Assembly: GCA_025890175.1 (NCBI GenBank)
Contig: JANPYM010000005.1
Coordinates: forward strand, 2,194,166 to 2,258,165
Direction: 5' to 3'
Length of the DNA: 64,000 nt
Origin: Ciborinia camelliae
Lineage: Eukaryota > Ascomycota > Leotiomycetes > Helotiales > Sclerotiniaceae
Positions 11,850 through 22,760 of this stretch are shown piece by piece. Within the stretch, counting starts at the first letter, position 1, and every line of letters begins with the position of its first letter. A program made the position numbers and the translations under genes. The notes under the pieces were generated by a model. The model worked only from the letters and a program-made list of their open reading frames with translations. It ran no database searches and was not told where the DNA came from.

Positions 11850-13025
11850 GGTATGCGGTAGATATGGATGACTCGGGAAGTGTAAAGGTGAAGCTGCGCA
11901 TCGATTGTTGGAAAGGCTTCTGTCGCAAATCAATTAAATAACGGTATATAGCTCCTGAAGGGCCGAAAATGGTATGGTCACAAAGATATCCAACTGCAGA
12001 AAGTGGTTCTGAAAGGAAGGAGTTGTTGTGATGATTATTTGGAGGACTTGTTTGTGAATGCGAGTTGATCAACTGTACATGGAATGTTTACACCATAGAA
12101 TTAATTGAAAGAGCACTAAGATTACTCAAGCTGTATGGAATCGGATATATTTTATTCCGAGCTTATCACCATCCTTAGGTAGCCTCATCACAGTGAATAC
12201 CTAGGTAGGTACCTACCTACCTATGTACTGTACTGTACTCATGAAAGAAAATTGTTCATCAATACGGATAAATACCCTCAAGGTGAATCCATATTGAGAA
12301 TCTATGTTGTGGGTAGATGTAGATGCTCTTGCTCTTGGTAGGAAAACCCGAAGAAAAACTCCAGCTTCGATTGTCTTCTTTTCAAAAAAGTTTGTGATTT
12401 GATATAGCCACTGATTAGCTAGGTACTGCCATTGCCATTGATTGATGGACAAACCTTAAGGTTCCCCACTTGTCCTTTTACGGAACAGTAACATCATCAG
12501 CCTCGTCATGATAAGTTGTTGTTCATTCCACTTGGAAACATCTACCACCACGACCAGACTGTGTTTTTCAAGACAAACAAATTCTCTCCTTCATGAACTT
12601 ATAATCCCGATTTGATTCCAATTCCCCAGTGAACCAAGAAATTCCCTTTATCTTTTCTGAAAACAGTTTGTCATAGAATAAAAAGATCATCTACTCTTCA
12701 CAGCTTGCCAAGAACCCCCCTGTGCTTATCGGTTATCAGATTTCATCTACTCCTCGGCATCCTGCATCTAGCTTTAGATGGCCCCACGAGAAATCTTCTA
12801 GGCACGGCGGAACCCTCCGAAGAGTGTTGTCTACATTCTTGCAACTCTGCGAGTATCTCAAGCAATAAATTATAGGATAATTGAGGCAGGTGAATGAATA
12901 AATATCCTTAGCTACCTTACCTATATCAACTTCCCACTAACTAAGATAGCGAGAAGAACATCCTCATTGTCAACCTCTTACTACGTCACTGAAGCCCAAC
13001 TATTCAGGACATTCTTTACTACAAG
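11850..13025. promoter_or_regulatory. Divergent promoter region of WAPL and UPRT
   Basis: A 1.2-kb spacer between divergent genes. It has a palindromic AGGTACCT/CCTACC cluster at about 12185-12240 and paired GATA-type cores (CTTATC at 12725-12730, GTTATC at 12732-12737) about 290 bp before the UPRT start. The regulatory role is inferred from position only. Confidence 0.35.
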
Positions 13026-13977
13026 ATGTCTTCTGAATCTTCAGAGGGTGTTAAATCTCTCACACAATGCGTTGGTCCTGATTACCGCCCCGAAAAACCC
13101 ATTGCAACTGTTTCGACTCCAGTCTCCTTTGAAAATGTCCATACATTACCTCAAACCCCGCAGCTTATTGCTCTTCTCACGTACGTCAACGAAATGCTGC
13201 ACATAAGCATAAAACCTACTTACATCTGCATGATCTAGCATGATCCGAGACAAAAATACGCAGCGAGCCGATTTTATATTTTACTCGAACCGAATCATTC
13301 GTTTACTGGTTGAAGAAGGTCTAAATCATTTACCCGTGGTAGAGCATACAATCACTACTCCGGTTGGACGAACATATGCAGGAGTCCAATTTCAGGGCAA
13401 AATATGTGGTGTTTCCATTATGAGAGCTGGCGAGGCCATGGAACAAGGACTACGGGACTGCTGTCGCTCAGTGAGAATCGGTAAAATATTGATCCAAAGG
13501 GACGAGGAAACTTCTTTGCCTAAGCTCTTCTATGATAAACTTCCAGAAGATATTGCGCAACGGTGGGTATTGCTTCTCGATCCAATGTTCGCAACAGGCA
13601 AGTTTACCCCCAAAAACTCGAATGGTACTGTTCTGATACTTGACTTAGGAGGATCTGCATCGATGGCAGTGGACGTTTTGATATCTCGAGGAGTCCCCGC
13701 AGAACGAATTCTTTTCTTGAACCTCATAGCAAGTCCAGAAGGCATCGAGTCTTTCGCTAAGAAATACCAGAAAGTTAGAGTGGTAACAGCATTTATTGAC
13801 CAGGTCAGTAATTTCCCCTCGAACAATCCTCATATGCAAATCTTAGCTAACATGAGGATAGGGTCTTGATGAAAAGAAGTATGATCCATATCAGGGAGTA
13901 TTGAATTTTGCTAATGTCGATGTAGTTATATTGTCCCTGGCCTTGGCGATTTTGGCGATAGATTCTATACAATGTAG
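13026..13977 (+). CDS. FUR1: Uracil phosphoribosyltransferase (FUR1/URC6 type)
   Basis: Converts uracil and PRPP to UMP. It serves pyrimidine salvage; homologues (URC6) also act in the URC uracil-breakdown route of yeasts. Proposed exons: 13026-13180, 13239-13597, 13649-13803, 13862-13878 and 13926-13977 (245 aa). Signatures are MIRDKNTQRADFIFYSNRII, GVSIMRAGEAMEQGLRDCCR, RDEETSLPKLFYDKLP, the PRPP loop LLLDPMFATGGSASMAVDVL, and the terminal YIVPGLGDFGDRFYTM. The PRPP loop is contiguous only if a 51-nt GC-AG intron (13598-13648) is removed; the fourth exon is only 17 nt. Both choices are forced by family conservation. Whether it serves salvage, catabolism or both cannot be told here, but URC1 lies 2.1 kb away. 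Confidence 0.93.
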
Positions 13978-14210
13978 AGGGTGCGGTATCCAATTTCTTC
14001 AACATCTTTTAGTCCTATGCCAAAATAACAATTTTTGTCCGAGTATCCCATTGATCTTTCTCACTTCACCCAATGTGCTTTGTAGCCAGTAATAAAACAA
14101 ATTTAATCCATTGTCATTCATAGCGCAAGACCATATGAAGAATTTCACCAGCCGTGAGCCTCCCAAACTCCAGAGAATAGAATTATGATAACCAAAGCCG
14201 AACCCCAAAC

Positions 14211-14811
14211 TTAGTAGTCATCGTCCGCAACGATACCATCACCACGATAGCCACCCATTCCATCCTCGTCCCCCATTATGTCATCATCATTGTCGTCGTC
14301 GTTATCATCGCCTTTGGCTGCCGCACCAGATTGACGTCGAGCAGGTGCACGTTCGGGGGCAGCATCTCCAGCAGGAGATGCATCTCTTGCAACCGCATCG
14401 CAAGCATCGACCCAATCGGCGTAAACATCCACTCCAGCCGAGAGATCTATATGCGGGCCACAATCAGCTTTACATTGTCCTCCGCGCAACTTTCATTGTT
14501 CCAGAAAACTCACAGTTGATGGCGCATTGAAACTTTTGGTCGCATACTTTGCAGGTCAATTGACCGACGCCCATTTTCTTGTCAACCTTGCAAACGACCG
14601 AGTTCTCGTGGTTGCAGAATAGGCAGGGGAAAGTGGTGGCTAAGGATTCTTTCTTCAGAATATTGTAAGTATCTTTCGCAACTCGAGGGAGTAGACAAAG
14701 TCTGGTACCTTTTTTGGGCCCTGGGGCTTCTTCGCTGCCTTGCGTTTACCCTACACTCATATATTAGAAGACTTGAATATAACGAAATAATAATTAATCA
14801 CTACGCACCAT
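14211..14811 (-). CDS. ELF1: Transcription elongation factor Elf1 (ELOF1)
   Basis: Small zinc-ribbon factor that rides with RNA polymerase II and helps passage through nucleosomes. Four exons: 14809-14811, 14709-14750, 14514-14652 and 14211-14446 (139 aa). The first exon is the ATG codon alone; exon 2 starts [15 protein letters not shown], the conserved basic N-terminus. The zinc ribbon is [20 protein letters not shown] with the second pair in [12 protein letters not shown], and [16 protein letters not shown] is the ELF1 signature. The C-terminal 50 residues are an Ala/Arg then Asp-rich extension ([16 protein letters not shown]), longer than in yeast or human. It converges with UPRT, 233 bp apart, and diverges from URC1. 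Confidence 0.95.
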
Positions 14812-16084
14812 AATGCTCTTCGGAGGACTTTACTCTGGGTTGAGAATAGTGACGAAGTTTGTTGAAAGAAAATGCTGTGGGACTGAAGGGCGGCTCGGAA
14901 GATGTAGGTAGGTAGAGAGGCGACAGGCTAACCTGCTAGCCTGCCCAGTGCTGAGGGTCTTTGTTTCCAAGGTTCCTGAAAATTGAATGTAGAATTGTAG
15001 CCTAGGTACGCGGGTACTTATTATTAGGTGCTACCTAGGTATGTACTGATACCTAGGTTATCAGCTTATCGATAACGAAACTCTTAAGAAATAAATTTAG
15101 GAAAGCGCCGGATGATGCGATATGGTGATATTGGTGATTGAGTTGAAAAGTATACCTAGTATGTAGGTAGGTAGGTAGATATCTTGTACTTATGTAGGTA
15201 TATAGAGAATCCTTTCTCTTTCTCTCGAGATATCAAACCACCTAGAGAGGGAGGTAGAAGGGGTTAAGAGCCAAAGTATTATATATAAAAGAAAAGATAT
15301 CAACTGGCTGTATCTACCTAAGTGTTTAATAAACCACCGGCAACATCCAACATACGCACCATACTGTATACTGTATACTGTACCGTACCGCACCGTACCG
15401 CACCGTACCGTACCTGGTCCTCTCTACGTACCTACCTTTTCATCAGTTCAATAATAACCTTCCACGGTGCTTACCTAGGTATATTTCTGCTTTTGTTGTG
15501 TAGGCCTACTCCGTAATCATATTCGCAGGCCCTGTACCCTAGCGCCAATCCCCTTCTTTATACTCCGTCCTTAGGTCCGTCGTGCTTGCTGTTTCAAGGT
15601 TTGTGGGGCTGATAAACAGATACCGGTACAGATAGATAGATACCTAAATGACCTTACTGGTACAGATACCACCTGCAGTCGGTATAACAGTTTGGAGAGT
15701 GAATGATAGGAAGCAATCCATTTACAACGGATTGATCCAAGGAAGGTCCAAAAGTGCCAAACGTCCATACAACTTCATCAATCCGTTTCCACTTCCTTCC
15801 AACCTCCCCATTCACGATTCATGATTCATCATATCATCATATCATCGTATCATCAATAAGAAAGAAAGAGGAAAGTTACTTCCCAATTTTGTTCTTCACG
15901 TAATACGTGTTATTGTGTCTTATGAATACCAGCAAACGCCGCTGAAATCCATTTACCCCTCATCTCCATATCTATAAGACCTCCTTGACTTACCTGTTCC
16001 ATTTTCAAATAAACTGAAGTCACTTAACTTACTTCACTCTCTGATACTCTTTCAAATCTGTCATATCCAAAAACATACTTCGAG
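14812..16084. promoter_or_regulatory. Divergent spacer ELF1/URC1 with short tandem repeats
   Basis: 1.27 kb without a gene. It contains AGGTACCT/TAGGTAGG clusters (about 15000-15060 and 15155-15200), a TACTGTATACTG then TACCGCACCG tandem run at about 15362-15414, and a group of GATA-type cores (GTTATC, CTTATC, GATAAC) at 15057-15076. The GATA group is nearer ELF1 than URC1, so its target is unclear. Confidence 0.35.
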
Positions 16085-18974
16085 ATGTCTTCTTCCCCCC
16101 TTGACCAGACTGCTTTAATGCAGGAGATCCTCAATTCCATCAAGAGTCTACAACTCAACCAGGTCCAACTTTCATCTAACGTCGATGCTATCACCGGCCG
16201 TGTCAATGTCTTAGCTGGCATGAAAGAAGTTCGCGATGTTGCTACTAATGATCTGGCGACTATTTCCAAACCTTCCGACGCTTTTGCTAGCAGTGTTGAA
16301 GATTCATCCAAAGATGAAGCTTTGAAGGATTCCGATGTGCCCCAATCTCCAACTATCTCGGTGGCGAAGCCCGACGAGACACCAATTCCTTCTTATCCCC
16401 AAAAAGCAAGCACTGGTACTTCTCGAATCATCCTCACGTGAGTTCACTTCAAGCATGTAGGGAATAAAGACATTTGACTGAATAATGATACAAGTACATA
16501 CCCTGGACAATCTGGTATTAATCCCCTTCCGATGGAATGGGGCCATAGCGATCCGCAGATCAGAGGTCCGGTAGTTGTGTCCAGAGCTACAGAAACAGCC
16601 CGACGACGTAATGGTAAGTTTGATCACCAGTTCGCAAATTTTTGTATACTAATTGGTTATTTTAGCAATTGGAGGTATGTGATTGTTGTTTGATAGCTCG
16701 TGATTTGATCTGATATCCGATATCGATAGCTCATGGTGGATCCTATTCGATATATTATGCTTTGGCTGTTGCTAGCAAGGAAATCAAGGCAGATCACCGG
16801 TAGGTTTGAGTAAAACTTAACCTCACATGCAAAACAAATTAACATGTTCCAGACCAGATTTCACAAACACAGAACCTGCCGCAAATATTGGACCATTTCC
16901 TCAATGGGCTGACAAGAAAAAGATAGTATCGATGGATCCTCTGGGCCATCTTGCTCCATGGCTTTTCAAGGATACGATTGAGAAGGAGAATGGTAAGTAA
17001 CCCCCACGTAAGGCATAGGGCAGCTTTGGGCTGACGAAACGCAGTGGATATTAGACCTACTATTGGTATGTACTTTGACGGCCTCTTGAAAATCGAGATC
17101 GTATCAGACAACAGTACTAATTATATCAATAGCAATTACCCGAGCTCATATGAAGGTAATAATTTTCAACGTTGGATGGCAAGGTAGTAATGCCAATGCT
17201 AACGGCTTTGATAGCTACCAGAACTAGAAGCTAGTGTTCGTGAAGGTCGGCTTATACCGGATGGTAAAATTTGCCTGAATGAGGCTGGAGAACTTGCAGT
17301 CACGAAATTTGCCGTTGAGCCGGTACGTTTATTGTCCAATTTAGAAGTATACGTCTAATGATAGTTAGGTTTGGTACTTACCTGGGGTTGCTGAGCGATT
17401 CGGCATTTGTTCGTATTTCTATCATAACATTGGTATTCGTTCTGCTTACCCATAGTCTAGCCGAGGGGGTTCTGAGAAGAGCATTATTTGAGCACACTGG
17501 CGGATCATACCCTGAATTGATTACCAGAGGCGATATCAAGCTCTTTATGCCACCAATTGGTATGGGGAAGAAATCTCGATCCATCGTGGGTATCTCTAAC
17601 TATTTATAGGTGGTTTGACCGTTTATTGCTTTGGAGACCCCGCGAAGATGTCAGATGAGAATGTTCGACTGGCTTTACGAGTTCATGACGAGGTAAAAAT
17701 CAAATGCCGCAATTCTGAGGTAATACGATTAGGAGATCTTTCATGCTGAAATTTTTGAATAGTGTAACGGCAGTGACGTGTTCGGATCTGACATCTGTAC
17801 ATGTCGTCCTTACTTGATCTATGGTATTGAGGAGGCTGTCAAAGAGGCGCAAAAGGGTGGTAGTGGGGGTGAGTACAATCAGTTTCATTTCACACTTCCG
17901 ATTTCCAACTCTGTATATTTCTTATTCTATATCCATTTGGAACATGGAATACTAGCAGGACTCTCAAATCCGTTCACTTTTTATGCAACTTTCATTCTTC
18001 GCTTCCCATCTTACAGATAATTACTGACTCCGTGGTGTTCTAGTCGGTGAGTTGTGTATCCATCAGTCTCTCAACTACCTTAACTAATTGTTTCCTGAGT
18101 GATTTACTTTAGAAAAGAGGGTAGAGCTCTCGGAGAGGTTACGAAGGTATTTCAATATTTCCGCGGTTCATGGGTCGTCTGCACTGCATTTATCCTTCTG
18201 TTGTGGAGCGCATCGATGCTTATCAACTTACACAATACCCACATCACCACACCATCTCCCCCACTTCCCAATCATTTTCCGATGCCATCCGCATTTTACC
18301 CCCTCAGATCTTCACGATCCATCACTTCTCTGGATCTATCTGAGACAATCTCTAACTCGGTCATGTCACATGTAGTACCTCGTTTATAACGCCAGAAAGC
18401 GTGGACTCGACCGAGCCTCGGAATATTTTAAACGCACGGAAAATATTGCCGGTGTAAAGGATATGCGTTTCCAGGCGTTGATGCCCGACATTCTTCATTG
18501 GTTGGGAATAAAGAAAATCGACAGAATGTTAAGTATGAGCAAGTGAGTTGCTCGAATCCACAGCATAACAGATGCAGGAGTAACCATATATACAGCATGA
18601 AACACGATGCCATCGTGGGTCAAGGGTAAGAAGCACTCACGTGACATGACATGGGTTTCCATTGCTAAATGTCCATCTAGAATTCCCATACATGAGCGAG
18701 TTGAGCTACCCGAATCTTGGATCCCAGCGGATTCGAGGGTCGAGATTGATGCGAAGATTACAGCAGGTCAGTCTTACCACGCACCATTCACAATCCCATA
18801 CCTTGTAGTAGGGCTGAACAGTTACTAGGATACTTTACTACTGGTCACAGAATGACCGAGGAGGAGCTCGCTGCTGTCAAGGGACGTAGCTGGGATGAGT
18901 AAGTACTCCCCTTAAGAAAGTTTGCACAGTGAGACATTATGAAACTGACCCAAAAATGCAGCATTGATCATTGA
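16085..18974 (+). CDS. URC1: Uracil catabolism protein URC1 (GTP cyclohydrolase II-like)
   Basis: Member of the URC1 branch of GTP cyclohydrolase II proteins, needed for use of uracil as nitrogen source in some yeasts and fungi. Nineteen exons: 16085-16437, 16495-16613, 16666-16674, 16730-16799, 16853-16992, 17045-17065, 17133-17155, 17215-17322, 17369-17408, 17461-17559, 17610-17692, 17763-17868, 18044-18046, 18100-18146, 18376-18542, 18596-18625, 18681-18766, 18829-18898, 18962-18974 (528 aa; phases close). The first 120 residues are low-complexity. The catalytic part has the zinc-ligand pattern C-x10-C-x-C in DECNGSDVFGSDICTC, then YFRKEGRALGEVTK, as in RibA. One microexon is 9 nt and one 3 nt; the 3-nt exon restores the three hydrophobic residues before YFR seen in the family. 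It ends IDH. Identity is sure; the smallest exons need cDNA. Confidence 0.92.
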
Positions 18975-20024
18975 TCACGCGCGGAAAGAAACATCGATGA
19001 CTCGGGCCGCACGATGTTCCTGCATGCAGCATGAGTGCCTAACATACCAAACGTAGTCTAGCATATTATAGAAGACAATAATTTTTTTGCCAGTGTCATG
19101 TCTTGTCAGATCTCGGTTGAGCATGGTGACTTGTTTGACAAAACATACGACCTACGCCATTAGACATTAGACATTAGACATTACGGTATTCTACCCACTG
19201 AAACTAGGTACAGTAGCTTCAAGCCTTTTTGGATGCAGTCTGTTGGTCAAACCAACCTTCCACCCTCCCATTCTCCCATTCTCCCATCCAACATAACAAT
19301 TTTCCCAACTTCCAAGAATTGGGGGAATTGGGGGAAAACGCCATATTATCGTAAAGTTTCAACCGTATCCAGACATTTATTGGGGGGCAACCAGTCAGGG
19401 AGGCCCGAGTGAGGGGTCAACATTGATAAGTGTATTCTGAATTCCTGATAGTAAGCTTGCCCACCTTTTTATATGCACGTTTGATGCATGTGTACAACAC
19501 CATAGCCATCCATAAACCATTAACAACCATTAACAACCCACCACATCATTAATGTTGAGCGTGGTCAAAATAATCCAAATGAAATGCGGAATGCGGCAAT
19601 TAGCTCACGGTCTGACATGTGGCTAGACCGACCTTTTTTTCTCTCCAATTCTCGGATTTCTGGCAAGGATGCCCTAAATCGGCGTGAGTTGTTTACTTTA
19701 CCTGGTATAATCTTTATGGGCGGGCGTTATTTAATATAGACATGTGTGTCGGCCAGACTTCCTTTATACTCCTCGTTCCTTTCCTTTCCTTTCCTTGAAA
19801 ACATTTCTTTACATTAATCTCCAGCTACTACCTACTGTACTCTTGATCAATTCTTTACGAAGAATAAATAAATATCTTCAAAAGCTTCAAATCAATCATC
19901 AATTTCAACCCATTTTATCCATCACCACCCCTTCGCATTATCATTAGTGGAGAAAACGAAAGTTATAACTAGTCCCTCACGGTATATTATACGATACGAA
20001 CCAATTGCCTTTCAATCTATCACC
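18975..20024. other. Intergenic, 1.05 kb
   Basis: 3' region of URC1 and promoter of the next small gene. It includes four tandem ACATTAG units near 19160-19183 and a CCTTTCCTTTCC run with TATA-like TTTAATATAGAC near 19730-19790. No gene seen. Confidence 0.45.
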
Positions 20025-20530
20025 ATGTCATCCAAAACTCAATCTCGAGCATCATCACCAAAAGTATCTTCGCGACCCAAACTTATGAGAGCAAATGCCA
20101 CGGCCCCTTCACTAGTTACCGGCAACGCATCTCGCAAAGATCTCGCCAATCTCCAATCCTCGTCAAAAGCAGCTTCAATCCTCACTCGCATGGCTACTTA
20201 TTCGGCTCAGCAAGTTCATGGAAGCCCGAGAAGTGCAAATAGTGCGTACTCGACCCCGGGGAACCGAAGTCCGAGGAGTCCCGAGACTGGGTTGGCGAGG
20301 AGCTGCAAGGAGGAAATGAAAAATATGCAGTTGCAGTATCAGTGTTAGTCTTCCATTCCCATTATCTCTATTTTTTGGGGGGGTTTGTCTGGGGAGAGAG
20401 AGAAAGATGGAGAGCGGAACAGATGCTGATTAAGGTGATAGCAGCGGGGTACTTTAGTTTTCCCAATTTTGAAGATTTTCAAGGGTATCAAGAGCCGACC
20501 GAGAGAATGGAACGGAAGAGTGTCTCGTGA
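20025..20530 (+). CDS. Small Ser-rich hypothetical protein
   Basis: Not recognised. Start at 20025 has a good context (CACCATGTCA). Exon 1, 20025-20343, encodes a Ser/Arg/Ala-rich stretch with SPK/SPR motifs (SRASSPKVSSRPKLMRANAT; HGSPRSANSAYSTPGNRSPR), possible proline-directed kinase sites. The frame stops three codons after a GTTAGT donor. Splicing 20344-20444 (branch-like GCTGATTAAG, acceptor AGCAG) joins exon 2, 20445-20530, which reads GYFSFPNFEDFQGYQEPTER before a stop and looks like real protein. The spliced product is 134 aa. If unspliced, the product ends after about 107 residues. It stands alone between two long spacers. Confidence 0.5.
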
Positions 20531-21299
20531 AGACGTGGAATTGTCGGATTGGAAATAAACGAAAGTACATAACGGGACGAGATATCACATCGTCCATCAT
20601 CTCATCATCATCATCATCATCATAAGTAATTGGGTTTTCTCTCTGAGCTGGTTCTTGAGACGGACGGATTTCGACATCGGATATTCATATTATACCTTAA
20701 CAAACGGAACGGACGAACGGACGAACGGACGAAATAAGTCGTCTTCAGGCGTCCGGCACACTGGCGGTAGTTCTAGAGGGCACGGTTCCGCGGGTTGGGA
20801 TTTCTCGCGGCGGACTGGGCTGCCTTCTCGGACTTTAGGCGGCCGGCTTGAATGCTAAATGGAATAGCATCCAGGATATCATCTTTTGGAGTACATAGCA
20901 TAAATGGTTTAATGGACGGTGTACATGGTTGGCTGTATTTGTGTCACCCCCTTCCTTATATATATACCCTCTCATACATACATAGTCTTTAGGTTCGAGG
21001 AAACGCGAACGGTATTAATTGAAAGAAAACTTTTAAATATAATACATATCTCAAAAGTATTTTGGTTGCATGTGCATGTGCATTTTTATTCTTTTTTTTG
21101 GCAGGAGGTTATGTGACGTGTTTGAGTTAGGCACAGTGTTGGAAAGAATCGAAAGGTTGAAATCATCCGAACAATTGAAAAAAAAAACATCAATATCGAA
21201 GATATTTTGGATGATTTAGACGGTTGATTAAAAATTCGATATAATCTGCATATTTGAAGCAATCTGAAATGGGCTGCATGATGCAATCATGTCATTTCT
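20531..21299. other. Intergenic, about 0.8 kb
   Basis: 3' flank of the small gene. Contains an ATCATC run (about 20600-20622) and ACGGACGA tandem units (about 20705-20732). The right part is AT-rich and merges into the decayed oxidase. No gene seen. Confidence 0.4.
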
Positions 21300-22760
21300 A
21301 ATTTGAGGGAACAGAAGAGGGGAATTACGCCCCCCCACGCCCAGCGACCATTCACCCGCTGTGCATTCCAATATTTGGTGGAAATTCTGTGAGACCAAGC
21401 AGCCCAATATCAAAAAGAATTGGTAACCTCCAGAAGCCATTAAAGCATCACATGAGAAATCATGAATCCCACCAGGAACCGTGGTTTAGAAAAAAGTCCC
21501 GCCGGATCAAATATTTCTCGGCAAGCCTTCGACCTTCCCATATTGGCCGCACCGCACCTTCCAAGAATGTTCTGGGGTTCGAAATCATTGTTGAGGAACT
21601 TGTAGCGAGTATCCAGATGTCTGCTGGCAGGAAGAGCACCAATCTGCTCGATGAGATTGAGAACGGTGGAAGGCTAAATCATCTGATGCCACATTTGCAT
21701 AACCAGTGTTTATAAGACGAATAACGAAAAGTCTATCCGATGCATCCGTTCCCAACGAGTTTTCCCCATGAGCCTGTGAGGCGGCAAGGAAATCTCCTCG
21801 TGACTGGTTGGAAAAGAAGAGTGAGTATCAAACGATCCATAATCTCCGCCTTTCCAACAGCTGTTTTCCAGAGCTCGCGAATATGAACCATGAGTTCAAC
21901 TGCACATCGATACGGAGATTGATTTGAAATTGCCATTGCCGAGGTCAGTTGGTACTAAATGCTGCTTGCTCTTCTGCAAATCCTAGAAATAAGTTGATTC
22001 GTAGGGCATTGGTGCCTAGCTGTAGTTGGATATTCACAAATGGTTCGAGTGATGCAGGATTGTCAATTGGCTGGGTATAGTATAGGTTGGAAACAAAAAC
22101 CTCGTGCCTGAAATTAAACTAGTTGCCCAAATGAGTGATGCGTGCTCATCCACTGGAGTATCTTACCAAACTCGAAAAGTAGTGTTTGGAACTCTGTCAT
22201 GATGCCGATTTCGTTGTGTCGCCCAATCAACTAACTTACCGCCGAGTGATAATCCACCAACTCAAACTCTGGAAATGCGGCTATCCACTAACATTAGTCC
22301 ATGTGCCTCCAAAGTTCGGTATGTATCACCCCATATCGCAACCCGAATCCAATTGTGGCCAAATTGGTTTGTTGATCTACAACGACTGCATTCTCAGTGA
22401 GGTTTGAAATATCAATCATCATGCTTCCGTTGATATTGGCGGAGCCCGTTCAAGTCGTATGCCCGCCACTGTGTATGACGAGCATCTTATTTTTGTCAGT
22501 GGATGAAATTGATTGCGAGTAAATAATGATTTCTAAGACTTCTTGAGAGTTTGTCGGCTGCATAAAGCATTCTGGTGGCATTCTATTTTCAAATAATGCA
22601 AAGTAAGAATGCTTACTTGCGGCGAAGGCTAGGGTCTGGGGGAGGTGGATTTTCCCGGGAAATTTGGCAAGCAGAGTTGAACGCTCCGTCGTTGCTGTCA
22701 AGATGTTGCTACAGTGGCAGAAAGTTGGGATAAAGGTTAAGAATAAAAACACGATAAATC
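21300..22760 (-). pseudogene. Decayed FAD-linked (BBE-like) oxidase
   Basis: Minus-strand remnant of a secreted berberine-bridge-type FAD oxidase. Fragments appear in order: LLAKFPGKIHLPQT then KHSYFALFENRMPPECFMQP (22750-22540), the FAD-binding stretch ending VIHSGGHTT, an in-frame TGA, GSANINGSMMIDIS, a frame change after GFGLRYG, RTLEAHGLMLVDSRISRV, another TGA, then VGGLSLGG. Further down, NIQLQLGTNALRINLFLGF and ENSLGTDASDRLFVIRL appear in shifting frames to about 21400. At least two stops and several frameshifts break it, and the region between about 22150 and 22250 seems shortened. It is the only clear dead gene in the window. Exact limits are approximate. Confidence 0.8.

Noticed and set aside
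13598..13648. Reading UPRT without the GC-AG intron
   Set aside because: It would put 17 foreign residues into the invariant PRPP-binding loop; kept only as a possible retained-intron isoform.
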